64,000 nt of DNA. Origin: JAJPKK01 sp963824905. GTDB lineage: Bacteria > Pseudomonadota > Alphaproteobacteria > Rhizobiales > Xanthobacteraceae. Of this stretch, positions 1 to 8,378 are shown piece by piece; the stretch's first letter is position 1, and the number at the start of each line of letters is the position of its first letter. Both the position numbers and the translations under genes were made by a program. The notes beneath the pieces are model-generated. The model searched no databases, was not told the DNA's origin, and saw nothing but the letters and a program-made list of their open reading frames with translations. The stretch covers positions 124,001 to 188,000 of the forward strand of contig CAWGRH010000012.1 of NCBI GenBank assembly GCA_963824905.1. The letters run 5' to 3'.

Positions 1-352
1 GCCGCTTCCCCTCATCCGCACCGCGATTGCAATGTGCGTTGTGAGGTCAGAATGACAAAAATGTCAGACGACGGGAACTCGGCGGCCACCGATGTGCGGG
101 TCGTGTGCCGTCGCGATGCGGCAGACGCGGGAACCGCGTCGCTCCCTGCATAGCCGGCGGTTTCGTAGTTGCCGCACGGAGTAAGACAGCGTATCCGCTC
201 GAAGCGTCGAAGTGTAGCGTTCCGCTTCAGCGCTTGGAAACCATCGAGCCGATGTTAATTCGCGATGTCGCAGGCGACTTCGCTCTTGCGCGTGCTCCTC
301 GGAGCGCCGTTATATCGCGAGGCAGATCGCCCGGCGTCTTCGGTGGGGAATC
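1..352. other. Upstream region without a recognised gene
   Basis: No convincing coding sequence is seen here; the short open frames lack family-like sequence. The segment is the 5' flank of the GGDEF-EAL gene and is less GC-rich near its left end. It holds a small inverted repeat at 53-66 (listed separately). No clear sigma-70 promoter could be placed. Confidence 0.5.
53..66. promoter_or_regulatory. Small perfect dyad, possible operator
   Basis: TGACA, a 4-base A spacer, then TGTCA form a perfect 5+5 inverted repeat about 290 bases upstream of the diguanylate cyclase gene. The geometry suits a dimeric transcription factor site, but I cannot name the factor, and a repeat this short can occur by chance. 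Confidence 0.25.
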
Positions 353-2155
353 ATGATCGAAAAGAAGTCCTCTGGCAGCGCTGATCGCAATGGCCGTCAT
401 TCCGGGCCCGGCCGTACCTACCAGCTCGACCGGCTGCCGGCGGGGGAGCTCAGAGAGCACCTTGCGCTGCTCGAAACTGCGATCAACAACATGTCGCAGG
501 GTTTGGTCATGTTCGACGCCGACGAACGCGTCGTCATCTGCAATGATTTCTATATCGAGATGTACGGGCTCTCGCGCGACGTGGTGAGGCCGGGCTGCGC
601 CTTGATCGACCTGTTGCGCCATCGCGTTGAGACCGGCGGCCATCTCAATCTCGACCCCGAGCAGTACCGTGTCGAGCTGCTGCGCGGTCTCGCCCAGGGC
701 CACGTCACGAGCCTGATCGTCAAAACGGCGCAAGGCCGCGAGGTTCTGGTGAAGAACTCGCCGATGGCTTCGGGCGGCTGGGTCGCGACCCACGAGGACA
801 TCACCGACCGGCGCCGCGCGGAGGCGCAGATCGCACAGCTGGCGCATTACGACGCGCTGACGGGGCTGTGCAATCGAACGCGATTCCAGGAGGAGCTGGC
901 GCAGGTGGAGATGCGGGTGAAGCGCGGCGAGTGCTTCGCCGTGTTCTGCCTCGACCTCGATCGCTTCAAGGTGGTCAACGATTCGCTCGGCCATCCGGTC
1001 GGAGACCTTCTCCTCAAGGCCGTTGCGAGCCGGCTCCGAGACTGCGTGCGCGAGTGTGATCTCGTCGCGCGCCTCGGTGGGGACGAGTTCGCCATCCTGC
1101 AGACCGGCGCGGTCCTGCCGACCGAAGCGACGGCACTCGCCTCGCGTCTGATCGAAACCATCAGCATTCCCTATGAGCTCGCGAGCCATCAGGTAGCGGT
1201 CGGCGTGAGCGTCGGGATCGCGCTCGCGCCCGACGACGGGCTCGATGCGAACGCGCTGCTGCGCAGCGCCGACATGGCCCTCTATCGCGCCAAGGCGGAC
1301 GGCCGCAATCTCTACCGCTTCTTCGAGGCGGAGATGGATGCACGCATGCAGGCGCGCCGCAGTCTCGAGATCGACCTGCGCAAGGCGATCGCCGCCGGAG
1401 AGTTCGAGCTGCTCTATCAGCCCATCATAGACCTGCGGACGCAGAAGGTTTCCGGTTTCGAAGCGCTGCTCCGATGGCCGAGCCTGACGCGTGGATTGCT
1501 GGTGCCTGCGGATTTCATCCCGCTCGCGGAAGAGACCGGCCTGATCGTCCCGCTGGGCAATTGGGTGCTCCGGCAAGCGTGCATGGACGCCGTGGAGTGG
1601 CCGGGCGACGTCACGGTCGCGGTCAATCTCTCGCCGGCGCAATTTCGCAACAAGCAGCTCATCCCGACCGTCATGTCGGCGCTCGCGGCGTCGGGATTGT
1701 CGGCCGACCGGTTGGCCCTCGAGATCACCGAGACTGTGCTGCTGGAGGACGCGGAGACGACTCTTTCGGTATTGCAGAAGCTCCGTGAGCTCGGCGTCAA
1801 GATCGCCATGGACGATTTCGGGACGGGCTACTCATCGCTGAGCTACCTGCGGAAGTTTCCGTTCGACAAGATCAAGATCGACCAGTCGTTCATCCGCGAC
1901 ATGTCGGACCATGGCGAGAGCCTCGCGATCGTGCGCGCAGTCGTCGCCATGAGCAGCAGTCTCAGCATCGGAACGACCGCCGAGGGCGTCGAGACCCCTG
2001 AGCAATTGGAGCGGCTCAAGAGCGAGGGATGCACCGAGGCGCAGGGCTACCTGTTCAGTCCGCCGAGAGCGGCCGCCGATGTCAAAGCTTGGCTCGCCGC
2101 GCTCGTTCGCGATGCCGAGGACGGAACCCCGCGCGGGAGCTTCCGCGGCCATTAG
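353..2155 (+). CDS. PAS-GGDEF-EAL cyclic-di-GMP signalling protein
   Basis: A 600-residue cytosolic protein that should make and/or break cyclic di-GMP. A PAS sensor segment spans about residues 35-150, followed by a GGDEF domain with an intact LGGDEF active site (242-246) and a DLDRFK metal/substrate motif. An RxxD inhibitory site (RECD, 233-236) lies exactly five residues before GGDEF. The EAL domain begins near 345 with EALLRW (370-375) and keeps ALEITET, DDFGTGYSSL, KIDQSFI and AEGVET, so both catalytic halves look competent. No membrane segment or signal peptide is seen, so the PAS input should be intracellular. A purine-rich GTGGGGAATC precedes the ATG. The gene stands alone and the signal sensed is unknown. 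Confidence 0.93.
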   Translation: MIEKKSSGSADRNGRHSGPGRTYQLDRLPAGELREHLALLETAINNMSQGLVMFDADERVVICNDFYIEMYGLSRDVVRPGCALIDLLRHRVETGGHLNLDPEQYRVELLRGLAQGHVTSLIVKTAQGREVLVKNSPMASGGWVATHEDITDRRRAEAQIAQLAHYDALTGLCNRTRFQEELAQVEMRVKRGECFAVFCLDLDRFKVVNDSLGHPVGDLLLKAVASRLRDCVRECDLVARLGGDEFAILQTGAVLPTEATALASRLIETISIPYELASHQVAVGVSVGIALAPDDGLDANALLRSADMALYRAKADGRNLYRFFEAEMDARMQARRSLEIDLRKAIAAGEFELLYQPIIDLRTQKVSGFEALLRWPSLTRGLLVPADFIPLAEETGLIVPLGNWVLRQACMDAVEWPGDVTVAVNLSPAQFRNKQLIPTVMSALAASGLSADRLALEITETVLLEDAETTLSVLQKLRELGVKIAMDDFGTGYSSLSYLRKFPFDKIKIDQSFIRDMSDHGESLAIVRAVVAMSSSLSIGTTAEGVETPEQLERLKSEGCTEAQGYLFSPPRAAADVKAWLAALVRDAEDGTPRGSFRGH

Positions 2156-2174
2156 ATCACGTTCGTCGCGCGGC

Positions 2175-3161
2175 TCATCGCACCGCTTCCGGCCGGCGCC
2201 TGATGCCGAGCTCGAGGAGCGCCGAGGAGACGGCACGGTCGAGCTGCGTGAACGGAATGTCGCCGATCACCGCGGCGAGCCGAGTGCCGTCGATCGCATG
2301 CGGTGTCGACCACAGGTACGCCACCTCGGAAAGCTCGCGGAAGATCGGCACCACGGTGCCGAGGAGGCGCAGCATCGTCCACGGCATGCCGCTCACGTTG
2401 AAGCCGCGGCCGCATGCCCGCGAGATTGCGCCGACCATCTCCCGTCCGGTGGCGGCGTGGCCGGGAAATCCGAACTGCGCGAACGGCGGCAGCGTGGCGC
2501 GGGCGTCGACGAGACGCCGCAGCGCCTCGGCGAGATCGGGGAGGTAGGCCCATTCGTGCACGACATCGAGCGGCCCGGGATAGCTGAGACGCCCGGAGGC
2601 TATGTCGCGGATGAGCAGGCGGTCGAAATAGGAGCCGGCTCCGGCGCCGAAGAAATCGCCGCTGCGCAGGACGATCACGCGCGTGCCTTCCTCCGCGGCC
2701 GCGGTGCGCAGGCGCGCCTCGATGGCGGCGCGGATTTCCCCCTTGCGCGAGGTGGGCCGAACCGGCGTCGTCTCGTCGACGATCGCCGGCATCCTCGCGC
2801 CGTAGACATAGAGGTTGCCGGGGAACACCAGCGTCGCGCCATTTTCGCGGGCAGCGGCGATGGCGGTCTCCGCGAGCGGCATCGTGCCCGTCGCCCATTG
2901 CGTGAACGGCACGTTGAGCGCATTGAGCACGACGTCGGCGCCGCGGGCCGCCTCGATGACCGCCGCGCCGTCGCGCGCGTCGACCTCGATCAGCTCCGTG
3001 CCCGGCGCAATGGCGCTGCCGGAGGCTCCCCGCACGAGGCTTGCCACGCTCCAGCCGGCAGTGCGAAAGGCCTCCGCCGCGGCCCGGCCGAGCTGGCCGG
3101 CGGCGCCGAGCACCAGGATACGAGGTTGCGGCAAACTGTCTGCCGGCGTTTCATCGTCCAT
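2175..3161 (-). CDS. NAD(P)-dependent epimerase/atypical SDR
   Basis: A 328-residue Rossmann-fold protein. The N-terminus carries a GxxGxxG nucleotide-binding loop (GAAGQLG, about residues 19-25) after a short polar leader, and later NLYVYG resembles the tyrosine region of extended SDRs. The classical YxxxK catalytic pair is not obvious, so atypical SDR or NAD(P)-binding family is the safest call. The substrate is unknown; relatives act on nucleotide sugars or as quinone or flavin reductase-like proteins. It converges on the signalling gene, leaving 19 bases between the stop codons. There is no operon partner. Confidence 0.8.
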   Translation of the reverse strand: MDDETPADSLPQPRILVLGAAGQLGRAAAEAFRTAGWSVASLVRGASGSAIAPGTELIEVDARDGAAVIEAARGADVVLNALNVPFTQWATGTMPLAETAIAAARENGATLVFPGNLYVYGARMPAIVDETTPVRPTSRKGEIRAAIEARLRTAAAEEGTRVIVLRSGDFFGAGAGSYFDRLLIRDIASGRLSYPGPLDVVHEWAYLPDLAEALRRLVDARATLPPFAQFGFPGHAATGREMVGAISRACGRGFNVSGMPWTMLRLLGTVVPIFRELSEVAYLWSTPHAIDGTRLAAVIGDIPFTQLDRAVSSALLELGIRRRPEAVR

Positions 3162-3243
3162 CTTGAATTGTCTCTTGGGTGGGACATTTGGGGGAGGGGG
3201 GCGGGCCGTGGCGGCCCGGAGCTGCCGGTGCTAGAAGGCTCTC

Positions 3244-3441
3244 ATGGCGAACATCCTTGCAAACTACATCGTTCCCGTCGCGATCGGAGCCGTGGCGGTC
3301 GTGCTCGTGCTCGGCCTCTTCAACATGCTGCGCGGTGGCTCGCCCAACCTGTCGCAAACTCTGATGCGCTGGCGCGTGGCGCTGCAGTTCGTCGCCATCG
3401 TCATCATCATGATCACCGTGTGGGCGATGCATCGCTATTAG
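3244..3441 (+). CDS. Twin-transmembrane HIG1-type small protein
   Basis: A 65-residue inner-membrane protein with two hydrophobic helices (about 8-28 and 44-62) joined by a short basic loop containing a conserved-looking LMRWRV segment. This is the pattern of bacterial HIG1 (hypoxia-induced) domain proteins, which relate to respiratory supercomplex factors. AGAAGG precedes the ATG by five bases. It lies upstream of the cobalamin adenosyltransferase and etfBA, an order I associate with Bradyrhizobium-like genomes. A palindromic repeat separates it from the next gene. Its role in respiration is inference from the family. Confidence 0.8.
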   Translation: MANILANYIVPVAIGAVAVVLVLGLFNMLRGGSPNLSQTLMRWRVALQFVAIVIIMITVWAMHRY

Positions 3442-3454
3442 TTTGCACGACAGA

Positions 3455-3564
3455 CCTCGTCCTGAGGAGCCGGCGCAGCCGGCGTCTCGAAGGACGGCCA
3501 CGGGCCACAGCACATGGGGCCATCCTTCGAGACGCCGTGCTGCGCACGGCTCCTCAGGATGAGG
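3455..3564. repeat. Palindromic intergenic element, class A copy 1
   Basis: An inverted repeat of about 110 bases: it opens with CCTCGTCCTGAGGAGC and closes with GCTCCTCAGGATGAGG. The inner arms contain GTCTCGAAGGA and its complement TCCTTCGAGAC. Near-identical elements lie at 37064-37173 and 46175-46282. It fills most of the gap between two genes and would fold into a long hairpin in RNA. Confidence 0.9.
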
Positions 3565-3602
3565 TTCCGAACAGATTTGAGACAACTCCAGCAAGGCCAC
3601 AC

Positions 3603-4187
3603 ATGGTCGTTCTCAACCGCATCTACACCCGCACCGGCGACGACGGCACCACCGCGCTTGCGACCGGCGAGCGGCGCAAGAAATACGATCTGCGCATCGC
3701 CTCCTACGGCACGGTGGACGAGCTCAACGCCGCGATCGGCGTCGCCCGCCTCGCCACCGCCGGCGATGCCGAGCTCGATGCGATGCTCGGCCGCATCCAG
3801 AACGACTTGTTCGATCTCGGCGCCGATCTCTGCACGCCGCAGACCGCCGCCGGCAAGGGGCCGGGCGGGGAACGGCTGACGGTGACCGATGCTCAGGTCG
3901 CCCGGCTCGAAGCGGAGATCGACAGCCTCAATGGCGAGCTTGCCCCGCTGCGCTCATTCGTGCTGCCGGGCGGTTGCGCCGCCGCGGCCTACCTCCACGT
4001 CGCTCGCACTGTCTGCCGCCGCGCCGAGCGGATGATGGTCGAGCTTGCCGACCGTGCCGACGAAACAGTCTCGCCGACCCCCATTAAGTACATCAACCGG
4101 CTATCGGATTTCCTGTTCGTGGCGAGCCGTTTCGCGAACGCCAAGGGGGCCGGCGACGTGCTCTGGGTCCCCGGCCGCAACCGCTGA
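3603..4187 (+). CDS. Cob(I)alamin adenosyltransferase, PduO type
   Basis: A 194-residue cytosolic enzyme that transfers the adenosyl group of ATP to cob(I)alamin to make coenzyme B12. The N-terminal ATP site (TRTGDDGTT), then YGTVDELNA, FVLPGG, HVARTVCRRAER and a C-terminal NRLSDFLFVASR are the family signatures, and the length is normal. The ATG chosen at 3603 gives the typical MVVLNRIYTRTGDDG start. It lies just upstream of etfB in the same direction, as in related alphaproteobacteria. In such organisms the cofactor serves methylmalonyl-CoA mutase and other mutases; none is in the window. Confidence 0.93.
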   Translation: MVVLNRIYTRTGDDGTTALATGERRKKYDLRIASYGTVDELNAAIGVARLATAGDAELDAMLGRIQNDLFDLGADLCTPQTAAGKGPGGERLTVTDAQVARLEAEIDSLNGELAPLRSFVLPGGCAAAAYLHVARTVCRRAERMMVELADRADETVSPTPIKYINRLSDFLFVASRFANAKGAGDVLWVPGRNR

Positions 4188-4294
4188 CCGCCCTTTCCTT
4201 CGATGCTGCAATGCGGCAATCTCGTTGACACGCTCCGGCGCGGGTCATAGTTTGCGCGCCGCTCCTCCTCTCCCCGCGTGGAGAACGACCAAAA

Positions 4295-5041
4295 ATGAAG
4301 GTTTTGGTGCCCGTCAAACGGGTGGTCGACTACAACGTCAAGATCAGGGTCAAGCCTGACGGAACCGGCGTCGAGCTCGCCAACGTCAAGATGTCGATGA
4401 ATCCGTTCGACGAGATCGCCGTCGAGGAGGCGATCCGTCTCAAGGAAGCGGGCAAGGTGACGGAGATCGTCGCCGTGTCGATCGGCCCCGCACAGGCGGC
4501 CGAGACGATCCGCACCGCGCTTGCCATGGGCGCCGACCGCGGCATCCTCGTCAAGACCGATGGCATCGTCGAGCCGCTGGCGGTCGCCAAGATCCTCAAA
4601 GGCGTGGTCGAAGCGGAAGAGCCAGCGCTCGTCATCCTCGGCAAGCAGGCGATCGATGACGACTGCAACCAGACCGGCCAGATGCTCGCCGCGCTGCTCG
4701 GCTGGCCGCAGGGCACCTTCGCCTCGAAGGTCGTGATCGACGGGGACGCCGTCGCGGTCACCCGCGAGGTCGACGGCGGGCTCCAGACCGTTCGGCTCAA
4801 GGCCCCGGCGATCATCACCACCGACCTTCGGCTCAACGAGCCGCGCTATGCGTCGCTGCCGAACATCATGAAGGCGAAGAAGAAGCCGATCGCCGACAAG
4901 ACGCCCGCCGACTACGGTGTCGACACGACGCCGCGGCTCGACGTGCTCAAGACCACCGAGCCGCCGGTGCGCAAGGCCGGCGCCAAGGTCGGCTCGGTCA
5001 ACGAGCTCGTCGACAAGCTCGCCGAAGCGGGGATCATCTGA
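4295..5041 (+). CDS. etfB: Electron transfer flavoprotein beta subunit
   Basis: A 248-residue subunit of the soluble heterodimeric flavoprotein that takes electrons from acyl-CoA and related dehydrogenases and passes them to ETF-ubiquinone oxidoreductase. The start MKVLVPVKRVVDYNVKI and the internal LGKQAIDDDCNQTGQ and RLNEPRYASLPNIMKAKKK segments are characteristic. The C-terminus matches the ETF-beta arm that wraps onto the alpha subunit. The stop codon lies one base before the etfA start, so the two are translationally linked. It should serve the acyl-CoA dehydrogenase at 29.8 kb among others. Confidence 0.97.
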   Translation: MKVLVPVKRVVDYNVKIRVKPDGTGVELANVKMSMNPFDEIAVEEAIRLKEAGKVTEIVAVSIGPAQAAETIRTALAMGADRGILVKTDGIVEPLAVAKILKGVVEAEEPALVILGKQAIDDDCNQTGQMLAALLGWPQGTFASKVVIDGDAVAVTREVDGGLQTVRLKAPAIITTDLRLNEPRYASLPNIMKAKKKPIADKTPADYGVDTTPRLDVLKTTEPPVRKAGAKVGSVNELVDKLAEAGII

Positions 5042-5042
5042 G

Positions 5043-5987
5043 ATGACCACCCTCCTCGTCGCCGAGCACGACAACAAGAGCCTCAAGGACGCGACTGCGA
5101 AGGCCTTGACCGCGGCGGCCGCGATGGGCGGCCCGGTCGACATTCTCGTCGCCGGCAAGGATTGCCGCCCCGCCGCCGAAGCCGCGGCCAAGCTCGCAGG
5201 TGTCGGCAAGGTGCTGCTTGCCGAGGGCGGCGCTTATGAGCATATGCTTGCGGAGCCGACGGCGGCGCTCATCGTCTCGCTGGCGCCGAGTTACGACGCG
5301 ATTGCCGCGCCGGCCACCGCCAACGCCAAGAACTACATGCCGCGGGTCGCCGCGTTGCTCGACGTCATGCAGATCTCCGACATCGTCAAGGTACTCGCAC
5401 CCGACACCTTCGAGCGCCTGATCTACGCCGGCAACGCCGTCCAGACGGTTCGCTCCAAGGACGCCAAGAAGGTGATCACGGTGCGCACCTCGACCTTCCA
5501 GGCCACCGGAACGGGCGCCTCGGCCACGATCGAGACGGCCGCGAGCACCGCCGATCCCGGGGTCTCGAGTTTCGTCGGCGAGGAGCTGTCGAAGAATGAC
5601 CGGCCCGAGCTCACCTCGGCGCGCATCATCATTTCCGGCGGCCGTGCCATGCAATCGCGGGAGAACTTCAGCACCTATATAGAACCGGTGGCGGACAAGC
5701 TCGGCGCTGCGGTGGGCGCCTCGCGCGCGGCGGTCGATGCCGGCTACGCGCCGAACGACTGGCAGGTCGGGCAGACCGGTAAGGTGGTCGCGCCAGAGCT
5801 TTATGTCGCGGTTGGAATCTCCGGCGCGATACAGCATCTCGCTGGTATGAAGGACTCCAAGGTGATCGTGGCGATCAACAAGGACGAGGAGGCGCCGATC
5901 TTCCAGGTCGCCGATTTCGGGCTGGTGGCCGATCTCTTCAAGGCGCTGCCCGAGCTCGCCGAAGCGCTCGGCAAGCGCGGGCGCTGA
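5043..5987 (+). CDS. etfA: Electron transfer flavoprotein alpha subunit
   Basis: A 314-residue FAD-binding subunit of ETF. The C-terminal FAD domain shows SGGRAMQSRENF, GASRAAVDAGYAPNDWQVGQ, GKVVAPELYVAVGISGAIQH and AINKDEEAPIFQVADFG, all hallmarks of the family. The first 180 residues form the divergent N-terminal domain. The ATG at 5043 directly follows the etfB stop, in the standard etfBA pair. The 3-hydroxybutyryl-CoA dehydrogenase follows after about 250 bases, consistent with fatty-acid and polyhydroxybutyrate metabolism. Confidence 0.97.
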   Translation: MTTLLVAEHDNKSLKDATAKALTAAAAMGGPVDILVAGKDCRPAAEAAAKLAGVGKVLLAEGGAYEHMLAEPTAALIVSLAPSYDAIAAPATANAKNYMPRVAALLDVMQISDIVKVLAPDTFERLIYAGNAVQTVRSKDAKKVITVRTSTFQATGTGASATIETAASTADPGVSSFVGEELSKNDRPELTSARIIISGGRAMQSRENFSTYIEPVADKLGAAVGASRAAVDAGYAPNDWQVGQTGKVVAPELYVAVGISGAIQHLAGMKDSKVIVAINKDEEAPIFQVADFGLVADLFKALPELAEALGKRGR

Positions 5988-6133
5988 CGAGCAGCAGGTT
6001 ACGTAAGGTTAATGGCATGAGGCCGAAAGGTCGCACCCTTTTCGGACAAGATCATGCGAAAGACTGAGGCGAAAGGTAGCGGGGGCGCTGCCGGGTTCGG
6101 AACGACGGCGCTCCCAGGAACGGCACAAGCGGG

Positions 6134-6162
6134 GTCACTACGGGCAGGTGTCACTACGGGCA
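6134..6162. repeat. Short direct repeat upstream of hbd
   Basis: GTCACTACGGGCA occurs twice (6134-6146 and 6150-6162), 16 bases apart start to start. It lies inside the 251-base gap between etfA and the 3-hydroxybutyryl-CoA dehydrogenase gene. The rest of the gap shows no convincing gene. The spacing is compatible with two protein-binding half-sites, but slippage is equally possible. Confidence 0.4.
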
Positions 6163-6238
6163 ATGGTGATGCGACCCGCTTCGCAGTAGAATCGCTCGGC
6201 GCGTTTTTCGGGATGGCCCGCAAGGCCAGCGAACGGAC

Positions 6239-7114
6239 ATGGACATTCACCGGGTAGGCGTCATCGGCGCCGGTCAGATGGGCAGCGGCATCGCCCACGT
6301 ATGCGCGCTCGCCGGCTTCGAGGTTGCGCTCAACGACGTGACGGAAGAGCGGGTCAAGGCCGGCATAGCCACCATCAATGGCAACCTGGCGCGCCAAGTC
6401 GCCAAGAACGCGATCAGCGAGGGCGACCGCAAGGCGGCGCTCGAGCGGATCATGCCGGCGCCCCGGCTCGATGCGCTCGCCGAGTGCGACTTCATCGTCG
6501 AAACTGCGGTCGAGAAGGAAGAGGTCAAGCGCAAGATCCTCGCCGCGCTGTGCCCGGTGCTCAAGGAGAGCGCGATCATCGGCACCAATACATCGTCGAT
6601 CTCGATCACGCGCCTCGCCGCCTCGACCGACCGCCCCGAGCGCTTCATCGGCGTTCACTTCATGAATCCGGTGCCGGTGATGGAGCTCGTCGAGGTGATC
6701 CGCGGCATCGCGACCGACGACGCCACCTACGAGACGACCAAGGCCTTCATCCAAAAGCTCGGCAAGAAGATCGCCGTCGCCGAGGATTTCCCCGCCTTCA
6801 TCGTCAACCGCATCCTGCTGCCGATGATCAACGAGGCGATCTACACGCTCTATGAGGGCGTCGGCTCGGTCGACGCGATCGATACCGCGATGAAGCTCGG
6901 CGCCCACCATCCGATGGGCCCGCTCGAGCTCGCCGACTTCATAGGCCTCGACACCTGCCTCTCCGTCATGCAGGTGCTGCACGAGGGCCTCGCGGACTCC
7001 AAGTACCGTCCCTGCCCGCTGCTGGTGAAATACGTCGAAGCCGGCTGGCTCGGCCGCAAGACCAAGCGCGGCTTCTACGACTACCGCGGCGAGAAGCCCG
7101 TGCCGACGCGGTAG
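6239..7114 (+). CDS. hbd: 3-hydroxybutyryl-CoA dehydrogenase
   Basis: A 291-residue NAD(P)-dependent enzyme interconverting 3-hydroxybutyryl-CoA and acetoacetyl-CoA. The N-terminal dinucleotide fold has GVIGAGQMGSGIAHV (GxGxxG at residues 10-15). The catalytic region contains HFMNPVPVMELVEVI with the active-site histidine, and the C-terminal domain ends in the usual GRKTKRGFYDY. The length (about 290) is that of the stand-alone bacterial enzyme rather than a FadB-type fusion. Being downstream of etfBA fits beta-oxidation or PHB turnover. Confidence 0.95.
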   Translation: MDIHRVGVIGAGQMGSGIAHVCALAGFEVALNDVTEERVKAGIATINGNLARQVAKNAISEGDRKAALERIMPAPRLDALAECDFIVETAVEKEEVKRKILAALCPVLKESAIIGTNTSSISITRLAASTDRPERFIGVHFMNPVPVMELVEVIRGIATDDATYETTKAFIQKLGKKIAVAEDFPAFIVNRILLPMINEAIYTLYEGVGSVDAIDTAMKLGAHHPMGPLELADFIGLDTCLSVMQVLHEGLADSKYRPCPLLVKYVEAGWLGRKTKRGFYDYRGEKPVPTR

Positions 7115-7147
7115 CGGTTTGGCGAAGGCGTCGAACGAATCCTCTCC

Positions 7148-7263
7148 GTCATTCCGCGGCGGTGCGCAGCACCGAACCCGGAATCCAGCCCTACTCGCAT
7201 TGATTTTCGGTACCGCACCGCATGCTGGATTCCGGGTTCGCGCTGCGCGCGCCCTGGAATGAC
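7148..7263. repeat. Palindromic intergenic element, class E
   Basis: An imperfect inverted repeat. GTCATTCC opens it and GGAATGAC closes it, with CCCGGAATCCAG facing CTGGATTCCGGG inside. It occupies the gap between convergent genes (hbd and the Bug protein) and could act as a bidirectional terminator-like hairpin. A fragment resembling its left half is at 10357-10405. Confidence 0.75.
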
Positions 7264-7289
7264 AAGCGTGTGCGGGGTGACGCCGCGCC

Positions 7290-8267
7290 CTACTGCGACT
7301 TCGCCGCGGGCTTGATCCCCATCTCCTTCGCGATCGCCGCGACGGTCCCGCGCTGCTTGTCGATCTCCGCGGCAAATTCCGCGGCGTTGCCGGGGCTGAC
7401 GACCTGGCCGGTGGTGAGCAAGCGCGCCGAGACGGCGGGATCGGCCGCGGCAGCCATCACGTCGGCGCCGATGCGCTCGCGGATGTCGGGGGCGAGCTCG
7501 CGCGGCGCGAACAGGCCGACAAGCCCGTCGAAGTTGAGCTCCGGGAAGCCCGCCTCGGCGACAGTCGGAACGTTCGGCTCGTCGGCGAAACGTCTGGTGT
7601 TGCTGAACGCGATCAGCCGCGCTTTGCCGGCCTGGATCTGCGGCCGCACGATGGCGAAAGCGCCCCAGTAGAACTCGATGCGCCCCTCGGCGAGGTCGGT
7701 CGAGGGCTGCACCGGATCTCGATAGGGCACCTTCGACATGTCGAGGCCCGCCTTCTTGAGATAGGCGGCCATCAGGAAATCGCTGATGCCGGTCGCGGTT
7801 GCCCAGTTGAGCTTGCCGGGCCGCTCGCGCACCGCCGCGAACACGTCCTTGAGCGTCTCGAGCTTCGAAGAAGCGGGCGTCACGATCGCCACCATGGTGT
7901 TGGAAACCCGCGCGACGGGTATGAGATCGGCGACGTCATAGGGCAGCTTGTCGTGAAGATAGGGATGTGCGCTGAAGGTCGAAGACGGCGCGAACAGCAG
8001 GGTGTGATCGTCGTGCGCGCCTACGAAGGCGCTGATCGCGACGATGCCGTCGCCACCGGGCCGGTTCTCGATCACGACCGGCTTGCCCCAGCGCGCGGAG
8101 AGCCGCTCGGCAATCAGCCGTGCCGCAATGTCGGCGCCGCTGCCGGGCCCGAGCGGCACGATGAAGCGCACGTTGCGCTGCGGCCAGGTTTCCGCCCGGG
8201 CCGGTATTGCGCCGGCGATGAGCATCAGCGCAGCTGATATCGCCGCGATCACGTGGCCTGCGCGCAT
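7290..8267 (-). CDS. Tripartite tricarboxylate (Bug-type) binding protein
   Basis: A 325-residue periplasmic solute-binding protein of the TctC/Bug family. A Sec signal peptide with a hydrophobic core ends at about residue 25 (IPARA). The mature protein opens with WPQRNVRFIVPLGPGSGAD, the family phosphate-loop-like ligand segment, followed by ENRPGGDG and PTVAEAGFPELNF. These receptors usually bind carboxylates such as citrate, aromatic acids or dicarboxylates. No TctA or TctB membrane gene is nearby, so it is an orphan receptor, which is common in this family. It stands alone on the minus strand. Ligand unknown. Confidence 0.9.
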   Translation of the reverse strand: MRAGHVIAAISAALMLIAGAIPARAETWPQRNVRFIVPLGPGSGADIAARLIAERLSARWGKPVVIENRPGGDGIVAISAFVGAHDDHTLLFAPSSTFSAHPYLHDKLPYDVADLIPVARVSNTMVAIVTPASSKLETLKDVFAAVRERPGKLNWATATGISDFLMAAYLKKAGLDMSKVPYRDPVQPSTDLAEGRIEFYWGAFAIVRPQIQAGKARLIAFSNTRRFADEPNVPTVAEAGFPELNFDGLVGLFAPRELAPDIRERIGADVMAAAADPAVSARLLTTGQVVSPGNAAEFAAEIDKQRGTVAAIAKEMGIKPAAKSQ

Positions 8268-8378
8268 GCGTGTCCTCCCGTCGGTCCGAAGAGCCCGGCC
8301 GCGGGGAAACTAGCACAGGGACGAATGTCGCAAAGGGGCCGGCGTGTCACAGGCCGGTGCCGCTCATCGCCGGTGAAC

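Noticed and set aside
105..356. An 83-codon gene ahead of the GGDEF-EAL protein
   Set aside because: Composition is arginine/alanine-rich without any motif or ribosome site, and it overlaps the start of the real gene.
3455..3564. CRISPR-like or mobile element signature
   Set aside because: The repeats are dispersed palindromes, not regularly spaced direct repeats with unique spacers, and no cas gene is present.
6054..6257. A 67-codon gene between etfA and hbd
   Set aside because: It overlaps the hbd start, contains the direct repeat, and has no family-like sequence.
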